A DNA stretch of 64,000 bases from Thalassobellus sp050294475 (GTDB lineage: Bacteria > Bacteroidota > Bacteroidia > Flavobacteriales > Flavobacteriaceae), in NCBI GenBank assembly GCA_050294475.1, contig JBNKOE010000001.1:1-64000 (forward strand), read 5' to 3'. Below the pieces are notes generated by a model. That model saw nothing but the letters and a program-made list of their open reading frames with translations. It did not search any database and was not told the origin of the DNA. Both the position numbers and the translations under genes were made by a program. Position 1 is the first letter of the stretch; each line of letters opens with the position of its first letter. Shown here one piece after another: positions 16,821 to 24,828 of this stretch.

Positions 16821-17333
16821 TTTCAACATCAATTCTTCAACAATTTTATTTTTCGATTTACTATCTATATTTATGATTAACTCGGCTTGACTATAATATG
16901 GTGAACGTTCAAATAAATGTTTACCAATAAATTCGGTTAAAGCTTCTTCTGTTTCAATATGAGCAATTAAAGGGCGTTTAGCTTTCTTCTTTATAAGTTT
17001 CTTTACTAATTTAGGTATTGATGCTTTTAAGTAAACACTCTTCAAATTTTTAGCGCTTAATATGGTTTCCATATTATTCCCAAAACAAGGAGTACCTCCT
17101 CCTACTGACAATATGATATCATTTTTAGTATTTAACATTTCTTGTAAATAAAATGATTCTTGCTTTCTGAAATATATTTCTCCTTTATTTTTAAAAATAT
17201 CTGAAACTGTCATCTTTTCAATTTCTTCAATGTAATCATCTAAATCAACAAACTTATAGTTTAACTTTTCAGCCAACATCTTTCCTAAAGTCGACTTTCC
17301 AGAAGCCATATATCCAATTAATACTACTATCAT
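16812..17333 (-). CDS. aroK: Shikimate kinase
   Basis: Phosphorylates shikimate at O3 in aromatic amino acid synthesis. The 173 residues carry Walker A GYMASGKST (7-15, K13), the shikimate-binding DLDDYIE, the GGGTPC loop and the lid region with KKKAKRPLIA. Size is typical. Its last 9 nt overlap the end of the opposite phosphoribosyltransferase gene. Confidence 0.95.
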   Translation of the reverse strand: MIVVLIGYMASGKSTLGKMLAEKLNYKFVDLDDYIEEIEKMTVSDIFKNKGEIYFRKQESFYLQEMLNTKNDIILSVGGGTPCFGNNMETILSAKNLKSVYLKASIPKLVKKLIKKKAKRPLIAHIETEEALTEFIGKHLFERSPYYSQAELIINIDSKSKNKIVEELMLKLF

Positions 17334-17474
17334 TTTTATGTTACAAATTGATTATTAAAAACATACGTTTAAGCAGTGCAAAAAAACAAAAAATTATTTA
17401 AAAAAAGCCTTGTTTAATTGAAAATAGGTTTTATATTTGCACCCGCTAACAGGGATATATGTTAGCAATAAAAT

Positions 17475-17547
17475 GACCTGGTAGCTCAGTTGGTAGAGCA
17501 TCTCCCTTTTAAGGAGAGGGTCCTGGGTTCGAGCCCCAGCCCGGTCA
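17475..17547 (+). tRNA. tRNA-Lys (anticodon UUU)
   Basis: Cloverleaf of 73 nt: acceptor GACCTGG/CCCGGTC, D-arm GCTCAGTTGGTAGAGC, anticodon stem TCTCC/GGAGA with loop CTTTTAA (anticodon TTT), T-arm CTGGG-TTCGAGC-CCCAG, discriminator A. CCA is not encoded. Acceptor pair 5-68 is U-C, a mismatch; the other pairs are intact. Confidence 0.95.
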
Positions 17548-17549
17548 CA

Positions 17550-17583
17550 AAAAAAGTTAAGCTTTATTGCTTAACTTTTTTTA
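17550..17583 (+). terminator. Terminator after tRNA-Lys
   Basis: AAAAAAGTTAAGC/GCTTAACTTTTTT (17550-17562 with 17569-17581), a 13-bp perfect stem with loop TTTATT. It separates the two tRNA genes. Confidence 0.88.
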
Positions 17584-17603
17584 TTTTTACTCACTTCATT
17601 AAT

Positions 17604-17688
17604 GCGCACGTGGCGGAATTGGTAGACGCGCTGGCTTGAGGGGCCAGTATCCGTTTAGGATGTGGAAGTTCGAATCTTCTCGTGCGCA
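17604..17688 (+). tRNA. tRNA-Leu (anticodon GAG)
   Basis: Class II tRNA of 85 nt with acceptor GCGCACG/CGTGCGC, anticodon stem CTGGC/GCCAG with loop TTGAGGG (anticodon GAG, reading CUU/CUC), a long variable arm (ATCCGTTTAGGAT) and T-arm with TTCGAAT. Discriminator A; CCA is not encoded. Confidence 0.95.
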
Positions 17689-17783
17689 CTATAAAACTTC
17701 TATTTTCACATACTTTTTCTACTAAGTCTAGCAAAAAATATAAAATAATCAACAGCTTTAATAATATATTAAATTAATTATTT

Positions 17784-17796
17784 TAATTTTGTTTAA
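17784..17796 (+). promoter_or_regulatory. Promoter and possible operator half-site of the CarH-like gene
   Basis: TAATTTTG at 17784-17791 matches the -7 consensus 21 nt before the GTG start. It overlaps TTGTTTAA (17789-17796), the same octamer as one arm of the inverted repeat at the crtI promoter. Autoregulation is an inference. Confidence 0.45.
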
Positions 17797-17812
17797 ATAA
17801 ATTTAAAAAATA

Positions 17813-18712
17813 GTGAACAATATTCAAACTAACTTTAGTATAAAAGATTTAGAGAACCTTACGGGAATAAAGGCTCACACTATTAGAATATGGGAAAAAC
17901 GCTATAATTTACTTAGCCCAAATAGATCTGAAACTAACATAAGAAATTATAGCATAACCAGTTTACAAAAACTTTTAAATATATCTTATTTAAACAATAA
18001 CGGTATTAAAATATCTAAAATTGCCAATCTTAAGGAAGATGAAATACCTGCGAAGGTTAGAGAAATAGCATCTAGAGCCAAAGCCGAAGATCATGCCATT
18101 AATGCCTTAAAAATGGCAATGATTAATTTCGATCAAGTTCTATTTTACAACACGTACAACAACTTAATTGAAAACAAAACATTCAATGATATATTTTACA
18201 CAGTATTCCTTCCGCTTTTAAATGAAATTGGTCTTTTATGGCAAACAAATACTATTACCCCGGCACATGAACATTTTTTGTCTATTCACATTAAACAAAA
18301 AATTCTTTTAAATATTGAAAAACTTCAAAGCTTAGAACCAAAACCTGTTTCAAAATCCTTTGTTCTTTTCTTACCAGAAAGAGAAATTCATGATATTGGT
18401 TTGTTATTTATAAACTACCAACTACGCAGCAAAGGATACCATACTATATTCCTAGGAGAAAGTGTTCCAATGGAAAGCTTAACTGATTTGCTTGATTTTT
18501 TTGAAGAAATTACATTTATCTCTTATTTTACAATATATCCAGAAGTAGAAAATATTCCTGATTACATAAATAAGTTCAACGATTTATTACTTAAAAAAGA
18601 AAACACTAACTTATTACTTTTAGGATCTAAACTAGCCGATGTTGAAATATCTAAAATCTCAAAAAAGGTTAAATCATTCACTTCAATAGAAAATTTAGTA
18701 AAAGAGCTATAA
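17813..18712 (+). CDS. MerR-family regulator with B12-binding domain (CarH/LitR-like photosensor)
   Basis: 299 residues, GTG start. An N-terminal MerR winged helix (about 7-75, with AHTIRIWEKRYNLL) is followed by a helical cap (about 95-170) and a cobalamin-binding domain (about 180-295). The cap has W143 followed by nine residues and E153-H154, the Wx9EH signature of adenosylcobalamin light sensors. The Rossmann-like part has EIHDIG (H193), the ExHxxG lower-ligand motif. In CarH and LitR, B12 in the dark promotes repression of carotenoid genes and light releases it. Residue 144, beside the Trp, is Gln; the Thermus protein has His there. It lies immediately upstream of crtI, crtB, crtZ and the cyclase, the expected targets. 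Confidence 0.85.
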   Translation: MNNIQTNFSIKDLENLTGIKAHTIRIWEKRYNLLSPNRSETNIRNYSITSLQKLLNISYLNNNGIKISKIANLKEDEIPAKVREIASRAKAEDHAINALKMAMINFDQVLFYNTYNNLIENKTFNDIFYTVFLPLLNEIGLLWQTNTITPAHEHFLSIHIKQKILLNIEKLQSLEPKPVSKSFVLFLPEREIHDIGLLFINYQLRSKGYHTIFLGESVPMESLTDLLDFFEEITFISYFTIYPEVENIPDYINKFNDLLLKKENTNLLLLGSKLADVEISKISKKVKSFTSIENLVKEL

Positions 18713-18724
18713 ATATATTTCATA

Positions 18725-18756
18725 TTGTTTAACTTTTAACTATATTTGTTAAACAA
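18725..18756 (+). promoter_or_regulatory. crtI promoter with flanking inverted repeat
   Basis: TTGTTTAAC (18725-18733) and GTTAAACAA (18748-18756) form a perfect 9-bp inverted repeat with a 14-nt spacer. The spacer holds most of the -7 element TATATTTG (18741-18748). A protein bound here would cover the promoter. The -7 box also rules out the TTG at 18746 as a start codon. Confidence 0.6.
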
Positions 18757-18757
18757 A

Positions 18758-20221
18758 ATGAAAAAGACTATAAACATAATTGGATCGGGATTCTCTTCAT
18801 TAGCTGCTTCTTGCTACTTAGCAAAATATGGATATAACGTAACTATATTTGAGAAAAACAAAACTATTGGTGGTCGTGCAAGACAACTAAAAAAAGAAGG
18901 ATTCACATTTGACATTGGCCCAACATGGTATTGGATGCCTGATGTTTTTGAACGTTTTTTTTATGATTTCAATAAAAAACCTTCAGACTATTACACTTTA
19001 GAAAAATTAAATCCAGCTTATAGTGTCTATTTTGACAAGGATGATTATATAACTATAGAAGACACTTTAAGTAAAATTAGTATAGCCTTTGAAAAAGAAG
19101 AACCTGGAAGTTCTATCAAATTAAAAAAATTTATAAAAGAAGCTAAAAGCAATTATGATGTTGCTATTAAAGACTTAGTTTATAATCCTGGTATTTCTCC
19201 AACAGAACTAATTACACCAACTACAATAAAAAAAATTAATCAATTTTTTAGCACTATAAAAAGAGATGTAAGAAAAGAATTTAAGAATCCTAGACTTATA
19301 AAAATTCTTGAATTTCCAGTATTATTTCTAGGCGCAAAGCCTAGCGACACACCTTCATTCTATAGTTTTATGAATTATGCCGATTTTGGACTTGGTACAT
19401 TTCATCCTAAAAAAGGCATGTATCAAGTTGTTCTTGCCATGGAAAGTTTGGCTAAAGAATTAGGTGTAAAAATAAAAACAGAAGAAACTATTGAAAAAAT
19501 AATTGTTGAGAATGGTATTTCAAAAGGTATTGTTTCTAATGGAAAAACTTATAAATCAAATATAATAGTTAGTGGTGCTGATTACCATCACACCGAAACA
19601 TTGCTAGATGAATCATACAGGCAATATTCAGAAAACTATTGGAACAAAAAAACATTTGCACCTTCTTCATTACTATTTTATGTTGGCTTTGATAAAAAAC
19701 TAAAAAATGTAAATCATCATACATTATTCTTTGATGTAGATTTTGAAAAACATGCAGAAGCTATTTACAACCATCCGAAATGGCCAGAAAACCCTTTGTT
19801 TTATGCTAGTTTCCCAAGTAAAACAGATGATTTTATTGCGCCAGAAGGAAAAGAAGCAGGCATTTTTTTAATCCCATTAGCTCCTGGTTTGGAAGACACT
19901 CCTGAATTAAGAGAAGCGTATTTTAATAAAATTATAAATCGATTTGAAAATTTAACATCTCAAAATGTAAAAGAAAATATTATATTTAAAGAAAGCTTTT
20001 GTATTAACGATTTTATAAAAGATTACAATTCTTACAAAGGAAACGCTTATGGTATGGCAAATACCTTATTGCAAACAGCTTTTTTAAGACCTAAGTTGAA
20101 AAGTAAAAAAGTTAAAAATTTATACTTTACTGGACAACTAACAGTTCCTGGTCCAGGTGTACCCCCATCACTAATATCTGGAAAACTCGTAGCCGATTTA
20201 GTAACTAAATATCATAAATGA
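18758..20221 (+). CDS. crtI: Phytoene desaturase
   Basis: Converts phytoene to lycopene by four desaturations, FAD-dependent and membrane-associated. The 487-residue protein opens with the dinucleotide-binding fold (INIIGSGFSSLAAS, then IFEKNKTIGGRARQ and FDIGPTWYWMPDVF) and ends with the bacterial-type CrtI signature YFTGQLTVPGPGVPPSLISGKLVADL. The ATG at 18758 is chosen because the upstream TTG lies in the promoter. It is the first structural gene of the crt operon; the crtB start follows 1 nt after its stop. Confidence 0.96.
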   Translation: MKKTINIIGSGFSSLAASCYLAKYGYNVTIFEKNKTIGGRARQLKKEGFTFDIGPTWYWMPDVFERFFYDFNKKPSDYYTLEKLNPAYSVYFDKDDYITIEDTLSKISIAFEKEEPGSSIKLKKFIKEAKSNYDVAIKDLVYNPGISPTELITPTTIKKINQFFSTIKRDVRKEFKNPRLIKILEFPVLFLGAKPSDTPSFYSFMNYADFGLGTFHPKKGMYQVVLAMESLAKELGVKIKTEETIEKIIVENGISKGIVSNGKTYKSNIIVSGADYHHTETLLDESYRQYSENYWNKKTFAPSSLLFYVGFDKKLKNVNHHTLFFDVDFEKHAEAIYNHPKWPENPLFYASFPSKTDDFIAPEGKEAGIFLIPLAPGLEDTPELREAYFNKIINRFENLTSQNVKENIIFKESFCINDFIKDYNSYKGNAYGMANTLLQTAFLRPKLKSKKVKNLYFTGQLTVPGPGVPPSLISGKLVADLVTKYHK

Positions 20222-20222
20222 A

Positions 20223-21062
20223 ATGAAAACAATATTTGATAATGTTTCTTATAATTGTAGCAAATTAGTTACTAAAACATATAGTACATCTTTTTCACTT
20301 GCTACAAAAATGCTTTATAAAACCATTAGAGCAGATATATATAATATTTATGGTTTTGTTCGTTTTGCTGACGAAATAGTAGATTCATTTCACGATTATG
20401 ACAAGGAAAAGCTATTTAACAAATTTAATAAAGATTTAGAAAGTGCATTAAAAGATAAGATAAGTTTAAATCCTATTTTAAATTCGTTTCAATATACATT
20501 TCATAAAAATAATATTGACCAAAGTTTGGTAGATGCTTTCATGAAAAGTATGCAATTAGATTTACATAAAACAGATTATTTAACTGATGAAGAATATAAA
20601 GAATACATATATGGTTCTGCCGATGTAGTTGGACTTATGTGTTTAAAAGTGTTTGTAAAAGGTGATGACAAAAAGTATAGTGAGCTTAAAGAAACAGCCA
20701 TGGCATTAGGTTCTGCCTTTCAAAAAGTAAATTTCTTAAGAGACTTAAAAGAGGATTTTGAAGGTTTAAACAGATCTTATTTCCCTAATACAGACTTAAA
20801 AAATCTAGATGAGAGTACTAAAAAAGAAATTATTGATGATATTGAACGTGACTTTAAAAAAGGGCTTAGCGGTATAAAAAAACTCCCCATTGAAGCAAAA
20901 TTTGGCGTTTTTATGGCATATCGCTACTACAAGCAACTTTTGAAGAAACTAAAAAAGACACCTGCATTGAAAATTAAAAATGCCAGAATTCGAGTTTCTA
21001 ATCCTAAAAAAATTGAGCTCTTAATGCGTAGTTATATCAAATACCAACTAAATTTAATGTAA
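20223..21062 (+). CDS. crtB: Phytoene synthase
   Basis: Condenses two geranylgeranyl diphosphates to phytoene. The 279-residue protein has both aspartate-rich motifs of squalene/phytoene synthases: DEIVD (50-54) and FLRDLKED (about 171-178), which bind diphosphate through magnesium. NRSYFPN follows the second motif as usual. It is tightly coupled to crtI (1 nt gap) and 9 nt before crtZ. Confidence 0.95.
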   Translation: MKTIFDNVSYNCSKLVTKTYSTSFSLATKMLYKTIRADIYNIYGFVRFADEIVDSFHDYDKEKLFNKFNKDLESALKDKISLNPILNSFQYTFHKNNIDQSLVDAFMKSMQLDLHKTDYLTDEEYKEYIYGSADVVGLMCLKVFVKGDDKKYSELKETAMALGSAFQKVNFLRDLKEDFEGLNRSYFPNTDLKNLDESTKKEIIDDIERDFKKGLSGIKKLPIEAKFGVFMAYRYYKQLLKKLKKTPALKIKNARIRVSNPKKIELLMRSYIKYQLNLM

Positions 21063-21071
21063 CTTTAAGTT

Positions 21072-21521
21072 ATGGAAACTTTACTCTGGATATTAGTCTT
21101 TTTAGCAACATATTGCTTTATGGAATTTATGGCATGGTTTACACATAAATACATAATGCATGGCTTTTTGTGGAGTTTACATAAAGACCACCATAAGAAA
21201 GATCATAATAGTTGGTTTGAGCGCAATGATGCTTTTTTTATTTTCTATGCTATTGTTAGTATTACGTTTCTCCTTTTATGGAAGTATAACGACTTATGGA
21301 TTGGCTTACCAATTGGAATTGGCATTTTTGCTTACGGATTATCTTATTTTATGGTACATGATATTTTTATACATCAACGTTTCAAACTATTTAGAAATGT
21401 CAATAATTGGTATGCAAAAGGTGTAAGACGCGCACATAAAATGCATCATAAACATTTAGGAAAGAAAGATGGCGAATGTTTTGGAATGTTGTTTGTACCC
21501 TTTAAATACTTCAAAAAATAA
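21072..21521 (+). CDS. crtZ: Beta-carotene hydroxylase
   Basis: A 149-residue di-iron membrane hydroxylase that adds 3-OH groups to the beta rings, giving zeaxanthin. The histidine clusters are in place: HKYIMHG, HKDHHKKDH, HDIFIHQR and HKMHHKH, between four hydrophobic segments. It is smaller than general sterol desaturases and matches the CrtZ type. It is embedded in the crt operon between crtB and the cyclase gene. Confidence 0.93.
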   Translation: METLLWILVFLATYCFMEFMAWFTHKYIMHGFLWSLHKDHHKKDHNSWFERNDAFFIFYAIVSITFLLLWKYNDLWIGLPIGIGIFAYGLSYFMVHDIFIHQRFKLFRNVNNWYAKGVRRAHKMHHKHLGKKDGECFGMLFVPFKYFKK

Positions 21522-21524
21522 TAG

Positions 21525-22217
21525 ATGGATTCTTTATATCTTCTATTAAATTTAGGCTCATTATCAATTCCTTTTATTTTTAGTTTTCATCCTAAATTAA
21601 AGTTCTACAAATATTGGAAATCTCTTTTTGTAGGTATCCTTTTTAGTATGTTAATTTTTATTCCTTGGGATGTGTTTTTTACCATTAAAGGCATTTGGGG
21701 GTTTAATTCAACTTACTTTTTAGACCTAAAAATTTTTCATCTACCTATTGAAGAATGGTTGTTTTTTATCTGTATTCCATATGCTTGTGTATTTACACAT
21801 TACGCACTACTTTACTACTTTCCTAATTTAAAATTATCAAAAAGTATTACAAAAACTACAGGACACACGTTAACACTATCCTTTTTAATAATATCTATTT
21901 ATAATTATGATAAGTGGTACACTTTTATAAATTTTTCTTTAGCAACTATTTTAATATTTATTGTAACAAATAGAAGCCCTAAACTACTTCAAACATATTT
22001 TTTAACCTTTTTGGTTATGCTTATTCCCTTTTTGATTGTGAATGGTGTATTAACAGGAAGTTTTATAGAAAATGAAATAGTTTGGTATGATGATGCTGAA
22101 AATTTAAATATTAAAATATTTACTATTCCTATTGAAGATAGCATTTATGCATTTACACTTATTCTTTTAAATTTATTCATTATAAATTTAAAACAGAATT
22201 CAAAAAATAAACATTAA
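21525..22217 (+). CDS. Lycopene cyclase domain protein (CrtYc-CrtYd fusion type)
   Basis: A 230-residue membrane protein with seven or so hydrophobic segments and two tandem half-domains, each with the cyclase motif: PIEEWLFF near residue 74 and PIEDSIYAF near residue 201. This is the small cyclase type of Bacteroidota, actinobacteria and archaea, which closes the ends of lycopene to beta-carotene. It is the last gene of the crt operon; its end overlaps the opposite dehydrogenase gene by 4 nt. Confidence 0.92.
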   Translation: MDSLYLLLNLGSLSIPFIFSFHPKLKFYKYWKSLFVGILFSMLIFIPWDVFFTIKGIWGFNSTYFLDLKIFHLPIEEWLFFICIPYACVFTHYALLYYFPNLKLSKSITKTTGHTLTLSFLIISIYNYDKWYTFINFSLATILIFIVTNRSPKLLQTYFLTFLVMLIPFLIVNGVLTGSFIENEIVWYDDAENLNIKIFTIPIEDSIYAFTLILLNLFIINLKQNSKNKH

Positions 22218-23179
22218 GCACTTACCACATTTATAGGATTTGAGTTTAAATAAGCTTTTAAATTTTCGACTGTAATATGCATTAATCGCTTTCTAGCTTC
22301 TTTAGGAGCCCAAGCAATATGTGGTGTAATTATACAGTTTTTTGCTTTTAATAACGGATTATCTTCTTTAATAGGTTCTTCAGAAACTACATCAACAGCC
22401 GCTCCAGAAACTTTTCCAGAATTTAAAGCATCTGTTAAATCTTGTTCAACAACCAAACCTCCTCTGGCTGTATTTATTATCATGACACCATCTTTCATTT
22501 TTAAAATATTCTTTGAATTGATAATACCTTCTGTACTATCAAAAAGCGGACAATGAAGACTTATAATATCTGATTTAAAAAACAACTCATCAAGTTCAAC
22601 TTGTTTACATGAAATAGATTCTAACTCTGGTTTTTTACTTCTATTATTGAATAAAATATTTAAACCAAAAGCTTGAGCTACTTTAGCTGTAGCTTGTCCG
22701 ATGCTACCAAAACCAATAATTCCCAACGTTTTTCCTTCAAGTTCAATTAACGGAGAATTCCAAAAGCAGAAATCAGGAGATTTTACCCAATCACCTTTCT
22801 TAACAGCATTATTGTGATTTCCTATTTGATGACACATCTCTAACAATAAAGCCATTGTGAACTGAGCAACAGAGCGCGTACTGTATGATGGCACATTAGT
22901 AACTGTAATATCAAGTTTTTTGGCGTTAATAACATCAACAACATTGTATCCTGTTGCTAACACTCCTATATATTTTAAATTTTTAGATTTACTTATAACC
23001 TCTTTTGGCAAAGGTGTTTTATTAGTATAAACAATTTCTGCATTGCCAATTCTTTTTATGATTTCATCATTATTAAATGGTGTTCTATCATAAACCTTTA
23101 AATCTCCAAGTTTTTCCAATCCTTCCCAATTAAGATCTCCTGGGTTTAATGTATAACCATCTAAAACTACTATTTTCAT
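22214..23179 (-). CDS. D-2-hydroxyacid dehydrogenase (NAD-binding)
   Basis: 321 residues. The NAD-binding domain has GKTLGIIGFGSIGQATAKVA, then INTARGG, and the active-site residues lie in the pattern R (NTARGG), E (SEEP) and H (TPHIAWA). The family includes glycerate, hydroxypyruvate, lactate and phosphoglycerate dehydrogenases; the order and length suggest glycerate/hydroxypyruvate reductase type, but the substrate is not certain. No ACT domain, so not SerA. It converges on the crt operon. Confidence 0.88.
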   Translation of the reverse strand: MKIVVLDGYTLNPGDLNWEGLEKLGDLKVYDRTPFNNDEIIKRIGNAEIVYTNKTPLPKEVISKSKNLKYIGVLATGYNVVDVINAKKLDITVTNVPSYSTRSVAQFTMALLLEMCHQIGNHNNAVKKGDWVKSPDFCFWNSPLIELEGKTLGIIGFGSIGQATAKVAQAFGLNILFNNRSKKPELESISCKQVELDELFFKSDIISLHCPLFDSTEGIINSKNILKMKDGVMIINTARGGLVVEQDLTDALNSGKVSGAAVDVVSEEPIKEDNPLLKAKNCIITPHIAWAPKEARKRLMHITVENLKAYLNSNPINVVSA

Positions 23180-23225
23180 ATTCGATTCGCTTAAATATTT
23201 AAGATAAAAATAATCGCATTTATTA

Positions 23226-23786
23226 CTAATTTAATAAACTATCAATAGTCTTTCTTACTTTTTCACTATTCCAGTTTGCAGCACCAATTTCATCAATAAC
23301 AACATTACCCTCCTTATCTATTAAAAATGTTCTTGGAATAGACGAAATATTAAAAAATTCTGGATAGGCTTCATTTGGTCTGAATACTTTAAAAGTATAA
23401 TTGTTTTTCTTTAAAAACGGATTAATCTCTTTGTAATAATCATTGGTTACAAAAATAAATTCCACTTTGTTGTTATAATCTGCATACAATTTCTGAATAC
23501 TTGGCATTTCAGCAATGCATGGTGGACACCAAGTAGCCCAGAAATTTATAAAGACAACTTTTCCTTTTGCTTCTTCAAAATTATAAATATTATTATTTTC
23601 ATCTTTTAAACTCCAATTATAACTATCGAGCTTAGTCAATTTTTCTTTATTAACTGTAACAGATCTTATTAAGGCATAACCTTTTTGTAATAGCACTTGA
23701 ATAGGTTGGCGCGTTTGTGGAATAATAAATAAAACTATAACAATTAAAAATATAATATTGTTTCGTTTTTGTTTTGTAATCTTCAT
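23226..23786 (-). CDS. TlpA-family thiol-disulfide oxidoreductase
   Basis: A 186-residue protein anchored by one N-terminal hydrophobic segment (about 9-24) with a periplasmic thioredoxin fold. The active site is CPPC in FINFWATWCPPCIAEMPS, and the cis-proline region is SSIPRTFLID. TlpA/ResA-like proteins reduce apocytochrome or other exported thiols. It is 46 nt upstream of the 2-hydroxyacid dehydrogenase start and may be co-transcribed with it. Confidence 0.9.
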   Translation of the reverse strand: MKITKQKRNNIIFLIVIVLFIIPQTRQPIQVLLQKGYALIRSVTVNKEKLTKLDSYNWSLKDENNNIYNFEEAKGKVVFINFWATWCPPCIAEMPSIQKLYADYNNKVEFIFVTNDYYKEINPFLKKNNYTFKVFRPNEAYPEFFNISSIPRTFLIDKEGNVVIDEIGAANWNSEKVRKTIDSLLN

Positions 23787-23814
23787 TATTAGTTCATTTT
23801 ATAAATTTTAAATA

Positions 23815-23850
23815 AAAAAGCATAGTTTCTATATCGAAACTATGCTTTTT
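23815..23850 (-). terminator. Terminator of the duplicated-domain lipoprotein gene
   Basis: 15-bp perfect stem AAAAAGCATAGTTTC/GAAACTATGCTTTTT (23815-23829 with 23836-23850), loop TATATC. It sits between the lipoprotein stop (23881) and the TlpA gene on the minus strand. Confidence 0.9.
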
Positions 23851-23880
23851 ATCTAACAAAACAAACTATCTCTAATTAAT

Positions 23881-24756
23881 TTATCTGGTAACTTCTCCCC
23901 ACAAACCTAAAACAGGACCTGTACCCATGTTTATTGTAACATGATCTGCTGCATCCGATGGCACAACGTGAGCTAAAGGTTTTAATGTAAATGGTGCCGA
24001 ACTATTATCTGGATAAGGCTCTACTGAAATAACAATAGTTGAGCCTCTTAAATCTGTTGGAAAAGTTAATCCTGATGGTGCATTTTGTAAATAATCTTCT
24101 CCTGGAAATGCAGGACCATCTCCTAAATCGCCTTTAAATAATGTGGTTGTTGCATTATCATCAAAATCATTAATATCTGTAAACGTTCCTGAACTAACGG
24201 GCTTACCATCTATTACAGCCCATCCTTCATATTTCCACCCATTTGGCAAAACAGGTAAATCTAAACCAACAGCTGGAGTACCGCTTGTAATATCTAAAAA
24301 CCAGACACCACTTAACTCATCAGTATCTGGACCATTAGTAGGAGTTGCTAAAATATACTTACCAGAAGCCGAATTAAAATCGGCAACAATACCGTTTGAA
24401 CTTACACTTGCTGAATTACCCGAAAAGTCTCCTGCTAAAATTTTAGTATCTGCTGGAGCAGGATCTGTATCTACAGCTGGTTCTATAGAAAGAACAAACT
24501 TTGTAGCACTAGCTAATTCGTCACTATCAACTGTAAAAGATTGTGGAAATGTTACTGAAGAAAACGTACCTGTTGAAACTGGTGATCCATTTACTATAAT
24601 CCATCCTTCGTAAACAAAGTCATCTCCTAATGCTTCTAAACCTGATAGATTTAAAGTTAATTCTGAAGTATTAGCCATACCATCTTCATCCTTATCGCAA
24701 GATGTTACTAAAATACTTGCTGCTAAAATTGTAAAAATCATTTTTTTTATCATCAC
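23881..24756 (-). CDS. Lipoprotein with two copies of a YEGW domain (anti-sigma-factor-like)
   Basis: A 291-residue SPII lipoprotein (LVTSC) with two similar halves: YEGWIIVNGSPVSTGTF near residue 48 and YEGWAVIDGKPVSSGTF near residue 180. Each is followed by a beta-rich stretch ending in a VLSIEP or VISVEP phrase. This motif resembles the C-terminal part of extracytoplasmic anti-sigma-K-like proteins, but there is no cytoplasmic sigma-binding part, and the lipid anchor would place it outside. It lies just downstream of a Crp-family regulator. Function unknown. Confidence 0.65.
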   Translation of the reverse strand: MMIKKMIFTILAASILVTSCDKDEDGMANTSELTLNLSGLEALGDDFVYEGWIIVNGSPVSTGTFSSVTFPQSFTVDSDELASATKFVLSIEPAVDTDPAPADTKILAGDFSGNSASVSSNGIVADFNSASGKYILATPTNGPDTDELSGVWFLDITSGTPAVGLDLPVLPNGWKYEGWAVIDGKPVSSGTFTDINDFDDNATTTLFKGDLGDGPAFPGEDYLQNAPSGLTFPTDLRGSTIVISVEPYPDNSSAPFTLKPLAHVVPSDAADHVTINMGTGPVLGLWGEVTR

Positions 24757-24783
24757 TAATTATTCTTAAAGTTATACATACTT

Positions 24784-24791
24784 CAAAAGTA
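24784..24791 (-). promoter_or_regulatory. -7 element of the YEGW lipoprotein gene
   Basis: CAAAAGTA on the plus strand is TACTTTTG on the minus strand, a consensus -7 element 28 nt before the ATG at 24756. The lipoprotein therefore has its own promoter in the 72-nt gap after the Crp gene. Confidence 0.55.
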
Positions 24792-24828
24792 CAGTTAGAT
24801 AATTTTATAAAATGTTAGCTAGCTAACA

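Noticed and set aside
18746..18748. TTG as the start of crtI
   Set aside because: It is part of the -7 box TATATTTG; ATG 18758 gives the standard N-terminus. The same argument rejects TTG starts at 27926 (dapD), 41479 (T9SS protein) and 39618 (kinase-like gene).
24143..24613. A 156-codon open frame opposite the YEGW lipoprotein gene
   Set aside because: It mirrors a gene with a signal peptide, repeats, promoter and terminator on the other strand, and its translation has no recognisable features.
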